Part shown: one piece after another, positions 13,520 to 19,510 of the stretch
How positions within the stretch are numbered: the first letter of the stretch is position 1
How the letters are laid out: each line of letters begins with the position of its first letter
NCBI GenBank assembly: GCA_905215665.1
Contig: CAJMQR010000010.1
Coordinates: 1 to 19,510, forward strand
Length of the DNA stretch: 19,510 nt
Source: an uncultured bacterium
GTDB taxonomy: Bacteria; Bacillota; Clostridia; Oscillospirales; Oscillospiraceae
Reading direction: 5' to 3'
Program-made: the position numbers and the translations under genes
Notes under the pieces: generated by a model
The model's database searches: none
What the model saw: the letters and a program-made list of their open reading frames with translations, nothing else
Told to the model about the DNA's origin: nothing

Positions 13520-14563
13520 ATGAGAGAACAACTCGAACAGATCAAAACGCAGACGCTGGCGGACATCCATGCCGCCCACGACAACGCGTCTCTGGACGCC
13601 GTCCGTGTCCGCGTGCTTGGCAAAAAGGGCGAGCTGACCGCGCTGTTAAAGCAGATGGGCAAGCTCTCCGCCGAGGAGCGCCCCGTCATGGGCCAGCTTG
13701 CCAACGGCGTGCGCGCCGCGCTGGAGGAGGCGCTGGAGCAGCGCAAAGCCGAGCTTCAGGCCGCCGCGCTGGAAGAAAAGCTGGCCGCTGAAGCCGTCGA
13801 CGTGACCATCCCCGGCAGGGAGATCGAAATGGGACATCAGCATCCCATGAACAAAGTCCTGCAGGAGGTCAAGGAGATCTTTATCGGCATGGGCTATCAG
13901 ATCGTCGACGGGCCGGAGGTCGAGGAGGCCGCCTACAATTTCACCCGCCTGAACATCGAGGAGGGGCACCCCTCCCGCGACCGCTCCGACACCTTCTACT
14001 TTGACGACGGCGACCGGGTGCTGCTGCGCACGCAGACCAGCCCGATGCAGATCCGCGTCATGGAAAACCAGAAGCCTCCCATCCGCATCCTCGCGCCCGG
14101 CCGCGTGTTCCGCAAGGATGAGGCCGACGCCACGCACTCCCCCATGTTCCACCAGATTGAGGGACTGGTCGTAGACGAGGGCATCACCATGGGCGACCTC
14201 AAGGGCGCACTGGAAACGCTCATCAAGCGGTTGTACGGCGAAGATGCCGTCGTGCGCTTCCGTCCGCACCACTTCCCCTTCACCGAGCCGAGCTGTGAGG
14301 TTGACATGCAGTGCTTCAAATGCCGCGGCACCGGCGAGGTCGCAGGACAGGCCTGCTCGACCTGCCACGGCGAGGGCTGGATCGAGCTGCTGGGTGCGGG
14401 CATGGTGCATCCGAAGGTCCTCGAGGGCTGCGGAATCGACTCGAAAAAGTATTCCGGCTTTGCCTTCGGCATCGGTCTGGAGCGCATGGCCATGGGGCGC
14501 CTGCGCTTTAACGACCTCCGTCTGATCTTCGACAACGATATCCGTTTCCTTTCCCAATTCTAA
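13520..14563 (+). CDS. pheS: Phenylalanyl-tRNA synthetase alpha subunit
   Basis: PheS carries the catalytic site of the alpha2-beta2 PheRS that charges tRNA-Phe. The 347-residue protein has an N-terminal coiled-coil arm (1-90) and the class II core: HPMNKVLQEVKEIFIGMGY (108-126), the motif 2 region with RVFRKDEADATHSPMFHQIEG (195-215), FRPHHFPFTEPSCEVD (247-262), and motif 3 GIGLERMAM (317-325). A four-Cys insert, CFKC-RGTG...CSTC-HGEG (265-286), likely a zinc knuckle, is of the type known from other Firmicutes PheS proteins. The start at 13520 is preceded by AAGGAGA; upstream codons in the same frame lie in the T-box leader. Confidence 0.97.
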   Translation: MREQLEQIKTQTLADIHAAHDNASLDAVRVRVLGKKGELTALLKQMGKLSAEERPVMGQLANGVRAALEEALEQRKAELQAAALEEKLAAEAVDVTIPGREIEMGHQHPMNKVLQEVKEIFIGMGYQIVDGPEVEEAAYNFTRLNIEEGHPSRDRSDTFYFDDGDRVLLRTQTSPMQIRVMENQKPPIRILAPGRVFRKDEADATHSPMFHQIEGLVVDEGITMGDLKGALETLIKRLYGEDAVVRFRPHHFPFTEPSCEVDMQCFKCRGTGEVAGQACSTCHGEGWIELLGAGMVHPKVLEGCGIDSKKYSGFAFGIGLERMAMGRLRFNDLRLIFDNDIRFLSQF

Positions 14564-14575
14564 GGAGGTGCAGCA

Positions 14576-16963
14576 ATGAAACTGAACAGAAAATGGCTCA
14601 ACGAGGAATTTGTTGACCTCTCCCATGTCTCCGACAAGGAATTCGTCGAAACCATGACCGTCGCCGGTCAGAAGGTGGAAACCTACGAGCGTATGGATGC
14701 CGAAATCCGGAACGTGGTCGTCGGCAGAGTCGTCTCCATCGTCCGCCACACCAATTCCGACCATATGTGGGTCTGCCAGGTGGACGTCGGAAAGGACACG
14801 CCCGTGCAGATCGTCACCGGCGCGCAGAACGTGCAGGAGGGCGACCTTGTTCCGGTCGCGCAGCACAATTCCTGGCTGCCCGGCGGCGTGCATATCACCA
14901 AGGGCAAGCTGCGCGGAGAAGTCTCCAACGGGATGCTCTGCTCCCTGAAGGAGCTGGGCCTGACGCTCAACGACTTCCCCTATGCCATCGAGGACGGCAT
15001 CTGGATCCTGCAGGAGGACTGCAAGCCCGGCGATGACATCAACAAGGTCATCGGCAACGACGACACCGTTGTGGACTTTGAAATCACGAACAACCGCCCC
15101 GACTGCTATTCCGTTCTCGGTCTTGCGCGCGAGGCGGCGGCGGCCTTCAATCTGCCCATGAAGCACCACGAGCCGGTTGTCCGCGGCGGCGCGCAGGGCA
15201 ATCTGAGCGAGCTTCTGGATGTGGAGGTCCCCGCGGAAAAGCTGTGCCGCCGCTACACGGCCCGCATGGTGCGCAATGTCAAAATCGCGCCCTCTCCCAA
15301 GTGGCTGCGCCAGCGGCTGCGCGCCAACGGCGTGCGCCCCATCAACAACATCGTGGATATCACGAACTACGTCATGCTGGAATACGGCCAGCCGATGCAC
15401 GCCTTCGACTACCGCTATGTCGGCTCCGGCCGGATCGTCGTCCGCGAAAGCGTCGAGGGCGAGACGCTGACGACGCTGGACGGCACCGTCCGCAGGCTGA
15501 CCCCCGGGATGCTGGTCATTGCGGACGGCGAGAAGCCCATCGGGCTTGCCGGCATCATGGGCGGTGAAAACAGCGAGATTGTGGCGGACACCGCGGACGT
15601 CGTCTTTGAGTCCGCAAACTTCGACGGCACCTCCATCCGTCAGACCGCGCTGGCGCTCGGTATGCGCACGGAGGCCTCCGGAAAGTTTGAAAAGAATATC
15701 GATCCCCTGCTGACCGTCCCCGCCGTCAACCGTGCCTGCGAGCTGGTCGAGCTGCTGGGTGCCGGCGAAGTGCTTGACGGCATGATAGACGTTCTCAACG
15801 ATATCCCCCAGCCCCGCACCGTCACGCTGGAACCGGAGCGCATCAACGCTCTGCTCGGCACGGACATCTCCGAGGCGGATATGGTCGAATACCTGCGCCG
15901 GCTGGAAATTCCGGTGGAAGGCCGCGAAATTCGGATTCCCTCCTGGCGCCCCGATCTGGTCATGACCGCCGACATCGCGGAGGAGGTCGGCCGTCTCTAC
16001 GGCTACAACAATATTCCCACCACCGCGTTCCGCAGCGCCACCGCCGAGGGCGGCTATACCGGCATGATGGTGCTGGAAAACACGGCCGGTTCCCTGTGCC
16101 GCAGTCTCGGTTACAGCGAGATTCTCACCTATTCCTTCGTCTCCCCGGCGGTCTTTGACCTGATCCGCCTGCCGGCGGATTCCCCGCTGCGCAGCACCCT
16201 GCGCATCCAGAATCCGCTCGGAGAGGACGCCTCCATCATGCGCACGGTTGCGCTTCCCTCCATGCTGTCGGTTCTGGCGCGCAACAACGCCTACCATAAC
16301 AGCGCCGTCAAGCTCTATGAGCTGGCGAAGGTCTACCTGCCGAGGGAGGGCCAGATGCTTCCCGATGAGCCGAAGCATCTCGTCCTCGGTACCTACGGCG
16401 AAGGCGAGGACTTCTTCAAGCTCAAGGGCGAAATCGAAGCGATCCTCCGCGGGATGAACGTCCGGCCGGCGGAGTACACCGCCGTGAAGGATCATCCCAG
16501 CTACCATCCCGGCCGCTGTGCCCGCCTTACCATCGACGGGCAGGACGTCGGCATCTTCGGCCAGGTGCATCCGCTGGTTGCGAAGAACTACGGCATCGAC
16601 GCCGAAATCTACGCCGCCGAGCTGGACTTCACCGCGCTGTCCGCGCTGGAGCTTCCGGAAAAAACCTATGTCCCGCTGCCCAAATATCCCGCCGTCTCCC
16701 GCGACATCGCTGTCGTCTGCGACGAGGCGCTGACCGTCGCGGCTCTGGAGAGCTGCATCCGCAAAGCCGGCGGCAAGCTGCTGCGTCAGGTGCGCCTGTT
16801 CGACATCTACCGCGGCAAGGGCATTGCGGAGGGAAAGAAGAGCCTCGCCTTCAGCCTGACACTCCGCGCGGACGACCGCACGCTCACCGATGCGGACTCC
16901 GACGGTGTAATTTCCGCCGTTCTTTCCCGTCTCGACGCCGAGCTGGGCGCAAAGCTGCGCTGA
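14576..16963 (+). CDS. pheT: Phenylalanyl-tRNA synthetase beta subunit
   Basis: PheT is the large subunit of PheRS, with tRNA binding and editing of mischarged Tyr-tRNA-Phe. The 795-residue length is standard. The domain order seen is an N-terminal EMAP-II-like tRNA-binding domain (about 40-150), B3/B4 editing domain (about 205-375, with RPINNIVDITNYVMLEYGQP and GIMGGENSE), B5 (about 405-475, ending in the DIAEEVGRLYGYNNIP segment), the catalytic-like core (about 480-690) and a C-terminal FDX-ACB anticodon-binding domain (about 700-795, from PKYPAVSRDIAV). The AAGGAGG ribosome site overlaps the pheS stop and the spacing is 12 nt, so the pair is one operon under the T-box. No clear terminator follows within the 134 nt to the next gene. 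Confidence 0.97.
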   Translation: MKLNRKWLNEEFVDLSHVSDKEFVETMTVAGQKVETYERMDAEIRNVVVGRVVSIVRHTNSDHMWVCQVDVGKDTPVQIVTGAQNVQEGDLVPVAQHNSWLPGGVHITKGKLRGEVSNGMLCSLKELGLTLNDFPYAIEDGIWILQEDCKPGDDINKVIGNDDTVVDFEITNNRPDCYSVLGLAREAAAAFNLPMKHHEPVVRGGAQGNLSELLDVEVPAEKLCRRYTARMVRNVKIAPSPKWLRQRLRANGVRPINNIVDITNYVMLEYGQPMHAFDYRYVGSGRIVVRESVEGETLTTLDGTVRRLTPGMLVIADGEKPIGLAGIMGGENSEIVADTADVVFESANFDGTSIRQTALALGMRTEASGKFEKNIDPLLTVPAVNRACELVELLGAGEVLDGMIDVLNDIPQPRTVTLEPERINALLGTDISEADMVEYLRRLEIPVEGREIRIPSWRPDLVMTADIAEEVGRLYGYNNIPTTAFRSATAEGGYTGMMVLENTAGSLCRSLGYSEILTYSFVSPAVFDLIRLPADSPLRSTLRIQNPLGEDASIMRTVALPSMLSVLARNNAYHNSAVKLYELAKVYLPREGQMLPDEPKHLVLGTYGEGEDFFKLKGEIEAILRGMNVRPAEYTAVKDHPSYHPGRCARLTIDGQDVGIFGQVHPLVAKNYGIDAEIYAAELDFTALSALELPEKTYVPLPKYPAVSRDIAVVCDEALTVAALESCIRKAGGKLLRQVRLFDIYRGKGIAEGKKSLAFSLTLRADDRTLTDADSDGVISAVLSRLDAELGAKLR

Positions 16964-17039
16964 TTCGTAATAAGACGCCGGCTTTCGGGAATGATACGCA
17001 TATATGGCCGAATATTTCCAAATTGTTCATGTTTTTTGC

Positions 17040-17068
17040 TTTACTTTGCCTTCGAATTGGTATATGAT
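17040..17068 (+). promoter_or_regulatory. Promoter of ireB
   Basis: TTTACT (17040-17045) and TATGAT (17063-17068) are separated by 17 nt, a moderate sigma-A match in an AT-rich gap. It lies 29 nt before the TTG start, leaving room for the AAAGGAGG ribosome site at 17082-17089. Confidence 0.6.
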
Positions 17069-17097
17069 AAAGAAAAGGTGTAAAGGAGGCGGACGTT

Positions 17098-17343
17098 TTG
17101 GATCACAACACCATAAAATTCACCGTGCCGGCAGACAACTCCGAGGAAATGAAGCAGACACTGACTGCTGTCTACCGTTCTCTGACGGAGAAGGGCTACA
17201 ACCCCATCAACCAGATCGTCGGCTATCTTCTCTCCGAAGACCCGACCTATATCACGAATCACAATAACGCTCGCAGCCTCATCTGCAAGCTCGACCGCGA
17301 CGAACTCCTGCAGGAGCTGGTCCGGCATTACCTGTTTGACTGA
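17098..17343 (+). CDS. ireB: IreB family regulatory protein (UPF0297)
   Basis: An 81-residue protein of the UPF0297/YrzL family; in Enterococcus faecalis IreB is phosphorylated on N-terminal threonines by the PASTA kinase IreK and lowers cephalosporin resistance. The diagnostic block EKGYNPINQIVGYLLS is at 31-46, followed by ARSLICKLDRDELLQELVRHYL (58-79). Thr5 and Thr9 are candidate phosphorylation sites, but equivalence with the enterococcal sites is inference. The start is TTG at 17098 with a strong AAAGGAGG site 8 nt upstream; the next in-frame Met (residue 18) would remove part of the conserved domain. In many Firmicutes the gene sits between alaS and ruvX; here it is alone, with its own promoter and terminator. 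Confidence 0.93.
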   Translation: MDHNTIKFTVPADNSEEMKQTLTAVYRSLTEKGYNPINQIVGYLLSEDPTYITNHNNARSLICKLDRDELLQELVRHYLFD

Positions 17344-17352
17344 TCCACTGGC

Positions 17353-17388
17353 AAAGGGGGCTTCCGCGGAACGGAAGCCCCCTTTTTT
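17353..17388 (+). terminator. Terminator of ireB
   Basis: GGGGGCTTCCG (17356-17366) pairs perfectly with CGGAAGCCCCC (17372-17382) around a 5-nt loop, extended by A-T pairs and followed by six T. It lies 9 nt after the ireB stop. Confidence 0.92.
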
Positions 17389-17523
17389 CACGCACTCCCT
17401 CAAAAAAACCGTTTCGTAATCTCCCAAAACAACATCCAACTTCCCCGCAAAGCACAAGATACGGGCCTTTTGTAACACGGAAACTCAAATTATTTACAAG
17501 ATATGGCAATTTTCAAAAAGATG

Positions 17524-17552
17524 TTGACAATTTGATTTCCATGTGTTACAAT
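17524..17552 (+). promoter_or_regulatory. Strong promoter of the 97-residue protein and NlpC/P60 gene
   Basis: TTGACA (17524-17529, perfect) and TACAAT (17547-17552) are separated by 17 nt, the best sigma-A match in the window with an AT-rich upstream region. The stretch 17389-17523 between the ireB terminator and this promoter shows no gene. Confidence 0.85.
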
Positions 17553-17578
17553 TTGGTTACATTTTATTGGAGGTATTT

Positions 17579-17872
17579 ATGTCCGAAAAAAATGAAGTCC
17601 TGACCTACAAGGGCCATCCCCTGATGCGGAAGGACAATCTGATTTACTATGGTTCCATGGCAGACGAATACATCGTCATGCTTCAGATTCTGGAATCCAA
17701 AAAGCTCGAGGATCTCGAGCTTGCAACAAAGGTCTCCGTTCAGCTCCAGCGGACCGATCCGGCTGTGAAGGCGCGTGACCGCGTTGTGAAGAAAAGTGAG
17801 AAAGACGGCTTTTACACGGCGTTGGATGTTGGCTGTGTATGGCTGGAACGGGCGCTGAACAGCGCAAAATAA
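17579..17872 (+). CDS. Uncharacterised 97-residue protein
   Basis: A 97-residue, probably cytosolic protein. The start at 17579 has TTGGAGG with 5-nt spacing, 26 nt after the promoter; upstream in-frame codons would lie inside that promoter. The N-terminal part (TYKGHPLMRKDNLIYYGS, 7-24) looks like a short beta sheet. The middle (DEYIVMLQILESKKLEDLEL) and the end (TALDVGCVWLERALN) are helical. There is no signal peptide, metal motif or known catalytic pattern. From memory, similar unannotated proteins are common in clostridia, but I cannot name the family. It is followed after 27 nt by the NlpC/P60 gene and no terminator intervenes, so both are probably co-transcribed. Confidence 0.8.
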   Translation: MSEKNEVLTYKGHPLMRKDNLIYYGSMADEYIVMLQILESKKLEDLELATKVSVQLQRTDPAVKARDRVVKKSEKDGFYTALDVGCVWLERALNSAK

Positions 17873-17899
17873 TCCGCAATGTTTTTGGGAGGTTACAAA

Positions 17900-18829
17900 A
17901 TGAAACGGTTCTATCGGGTTCTCATGATCCTTGCCATCATGGTCACCGCGATCATCGCTCTGGCCATCACCGCAAATGCCGCTGATATGAAAACCGGCAT
18001 CGGCATCGTCGAAGCAAACGGCGGCCTGCGCCTCCGCGACGGTGCCTCCACCGACTGTGATATCATCACGACCGCATATAACGGCGAAAGCGTCGTCATC
18101 ATCAGCAAGGAGGGCGACTGGTATCTGGTCAACTACAACCTTCAGACCGGTTACATGCACGGCGATTATCTTTATGTCAAGGAGCGCGAGAACATCGAGC
18201 TTGGCTACGGTTCCATCGATTACTCCCTCGTGAATATCCGCAGCGGCCCGTCCACCGGTTACAGTCTCGTTGATCAGGCCGGTTACGGCGAGAAGGTTTT
18301 CATCTTCGGTTTTAACTGCGGCTGGTACAAGGTGAAGTACAACGGTCAGATCGGCTATATCCGCAGCGACCTTGTCTCCCTGCTTGAAAAGCCCTACTGC
18401 AATTACGGCGGCAGCGGCTCCGGCAGCAGTTCCTCCGGCAGCTCGTCCTATGAGTCCTCGAGCATCGGCCAGCAGATTGCTACATATGCACAGAAGTTCG
18501 TCGGCTATCCCTATGTTTACGGCGGTACTTCTCCCTCCGGCTTTGACTGCTCCGGTTTTGTGCAGTACATCTACCGTCAGTTCGGTTACAGCATCAACCG
18601 TACCGCAACCGCTCAGCTCAGCAACGGTTACTCCGTCTCCTATGACAATCTCCGTCCGGGCGATCTGGTCTTCTTCGGCTACGGTTCCTCCGCTTCCCAC
18701 GTCGGTATGTACATCGGCAACGGACAGATCGTCCATGCTCAGAACTCCTCTACCGGCGTCGTCATCACCAGCCTTTCAGATAGTTGGTACGCAAGCCGCT
18801 ACATCGGCGCCCGCCGTATCGCGGAGTAA
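17900..18829 (+). CDS. Secreted SH3b-SH3b-NlpC/P60 peptidoglycan hydrolase
   Basis: A 309-residue exported cell-wall hydrolase, probably a D,L-endopeptidase that cuts stem peptides. A signal peptide (1-27, ending ANA) is followed by two bacterial SH3 domains (about 33-95, with NGGLRLRDGAS, and about 103-163, with LVNIRSGPSTGY), a Gly/Ser-rich linker (169-189) and an NlpC/P60 domain (about 190-309). The catalytic triad is visible: Cys217 in FDCSGFVQY, His267 in ASHVGMYIGNG and His279 in IVHAQ. The start at 17900 is preceded by TGGGAGG at 7 nt. The SH3 domains probably bind the wall. It shares a strong promoter with the preceding small gene and ends in a terminator, suggesting high constitutive expression. 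Confidence 0.94.
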   Translation: MKRFYRVLMILAIMVTAIIALAITANAADMKTGIGIVEANGGLRLRDGASTDCDIITTAYNGESVVIISKEGDWYLVNYNLQTGYMHGDYLYVKERENIELGYGSIDYSLVNIRSGPSTGYSLVDQAGYGEKVFIFGFNCGWYKVKYNGQIGYIRSDLVSLLEKPYCNYGGSGSGSSSSGSSSYESSSIGQQIATYAQKFVGYPYVYGGTSPSGFDCSGFVQYIYRQFGYSINRTATAQLSNGYSVSYDNLRPGDLVFFGYGSSASHVGMYIGNGQIVHAQNSSTGVVITSLSDSWYASRYIGARRIAE

Positions 18830-18840
18830 ACAAACTGCAA

Positions 18841-18879
18841 CCACCGGCAACCGGATAAACCGGCTGCCGGTGGCTTTTT
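18841..18879 (+). terminator. Terminator of the NlpC/P60 gene
   Basis: CCACCGGCA (18841-18849) pairs with TGCCGGTGG (18865-18873), with an inner CCGG/CCGG stem. It is followed by CTTTTTA, 11 nt after the stop codon. Confidence 0.87.
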
Positions 18880-18884
18880 ATAAA

Positions 18885-18916
18885 GAAAACAGCGCAGGAA
18901 CTCCTGCGCTGTTTTC
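18885..18916 (-). terminator. Terminator of the nucleoside hydrolase gene
   Basis: GAAAACAGCGCAGGA (18885-18899) is the perfect complement of the arm at 18902-18916, giving a long stem with a very small nominal loop. On the minus strand it ends in TTTTCTTTAT. It lies 17 nt after the stop at 18934, just beyond the convergent plus-strand terminator. Confidence 0.85.
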
Positions 18917-18933
18917 CTGCGGATTCTTTCCGT

Positions 18934-19510
18934 TCAATCCAGGCGCTCCGCAGCGTTTTTCAGGGCGGAATAGATCCAGCCGAAAAAGACCTCAGGGTCG
19001 GCCTTTTCTGCGAACACACAGTTCGGCTTTTCCGAAACCAAATTCTCCCTGCGGTCAACTACGGTCCGTCCGTAGGCCACGCCGCCGGAGATATCCACAT
19101 GACAGACCAGTTCCTCTTTCTGCGTGATGCACTCCGGGTGCAGCAGATAGCACAGCGCCAGCGCGTCATGCAGGGGCGAAGCCTGCTTCTTTGCAAGTGC
19201 GGGATCCCGCAAAGCATAGCCGGCAATCCGTTCGGCAATTACATTGGCCACAAACTCCGCCTGCGGCGTTCCGAGCGCACGCAGTTTTCCGGCCTGCTCT
19301 GCGGTAATGGAAGCACTATGGGTCGCGTCCAACGGGATGACAGACAGCTTGCAGCCGCTTTGCATCACGATCTCCGCAGCTTCGGGGTCTGCCCAGATGT
19401 TGAACTCTGCGGCGGCGCTTTCATTGCAGATACGGTCTCCGCCGCCCATCAGGACAATCTCGCGCAGTTTTCCCGCAAAGGCGGGCTCCGCACGCATCGC
19501 CGTGGCTATG
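18934..19510 (-). CDS. Inosine/uridine-preferring nucleoside hydrolase (C-terminal part, runs off the window)
   Basis: The visible 191 codons end at 18934, and the frame is open to the last base, so the N-terminal part (normally about 120 residues with the DxDxxxDD calcium site) lies beyond the window. The IUNH family hydrolyses the N-glycosidic bond of ribonucleosides for salvage. Seen: REIVLMGGG after the IATAMRAEP segment, EFNIWADPEAA with the typical N...DPEAA, IPLDATH (the usual LDVTH position), and SPLHDALALCYLLHPE with the conserved His-Asp that contacts base and calcium. The internal ATG at 19497 is not the true start because conserved residues continue upstream of it. Exact base preference cannot be told. 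Confidence 0.92.
   Translation of the reverse strand, partial: IATAMRAEPAFAGKLREIVLMGGGDRICNESAAAEFNIWADPEAAEIVMQSGCKLSVIPLDATHSASITAEQAGKLRALGTPQAEFVANVIAERIAGYALRDPALAKKQASPLHDALALCYLLHPECITQKEELVCHVDISGGVAYGRTVVDRRENLVSEKPNCVFAEKADPEVFFGWIYSALKNAAERLD

Noticed and set aside
13646..16570. A 974-codon minus-strand open frame
   Set aside because: It is fully antisense to pheS and pheT, whose products match their families along the whole length. The antisense translation is His/Asp/Val-rich in the way typical of shadow frames.
16964..17039. Possible pheT terminator or small RNA
   Set aside because: A T run at 17032-17037 has no stem before it, and the GCCGGC-like pairing near 16978 is too weak. 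Nothing convincing was seen.
17389..17523. Possible small RNA or short gene in the AT-rich gap after ireB
   Set aside because: No promoter, stable hairpin or ribosome site within it could be supported.
17564..18736. A 390-codon minus-strand open frame
   Set aside because: It is antisense to the 97-residue gene and the NlpC/P60 gene. Repetitive Ala/Asp/Val composition reflects the opposite strand's SH3 and NlpC codons.

Overview
The window looks like chromosomal DNA of a GC-rich, Gram-positive-type clostridium, most likely from Oscillospiraceae/Ruminococcaceae or a close relative. This is inferred from the gene families: an IreB-family protein, a T-box leader on pheST, alr followed by a MazF/NdoA gene, CoaX, SLH domains, TagO and WecB, with AGGAGG-type ribosome sites throughout. 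No phage, IS element, CRISPR array, tRNA or rRNA was seen. It reads as core genome with some lineage-specific small proteins, and I see no clear sign of recent transfer.

Layout. (1) 1-3112, minus strand: a secreted SLH-anchored protein with two lysozyme-like domains, with its own promoter and terminator, then a monoacylglycerol-lipase-like hydrolase. (2) 3216-5692: a small plus-strand membrane protein converges on the coaX/YfcE-type phosphoesterase pair (minus). Divergent from that pair is a plus-strand cluster of three small uncharacterised proteins, preceded by a sequence that fits the sigma-K promoter consensus. (3) 5736-9100, minus: trpS-tagO-wecB, joining tryptophan charging to the first steps of wall-polymer precursor synthesis. 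(4) 9144-9753, minus: a conserved-looking hypothetical with its own terminator. (5) 9861-13184, minus: nnrD - lipoprotein - alr - mazF operon, with a near-consensus promoter and a perfect terminator hairpin. (6) 13202-16963, plus: promoter, phenylalanine T-box riboswitch, pheS and pheT. (7) 17040-17388, plus: ireB as a single-gene unit. (8) 17524-18879, plus: a strong promoter driving a 97-residue unknown protein and a secreted SH3b-SH3b-NlpC/P60 hydrolase. (9) 18885-19510, minus: the C-terminal part of a nucleoside hydrolase that runs off the window.

Taken together, much of the window concerns the cell envelope: peptidoglycan hydrolysis (SLH lysozyme, NlpC/P60), D-alanine supply (alr), wall polymer precursors (tagO, wecB) and an IreB-type regulator, which in enterococci acts with the PASTA kinase that senses wall stress. 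The rest is housekeeping (trpS, pheST, coaX, nnrD).

I found no clearly novel multi-gene system of the defence or biosynthetic kind. The best candidates for undescribed biology are the three-gene small-protein cluster at 4744-5692 with its possible sporulation promoter, the 97-residue protein paired with the NlpC/P60 hydrolase, the SLH protein whose first lysozyme-like domain seems to have lost its catalytic segment, and the MazF without a visible antitoxin inside the alr operon.
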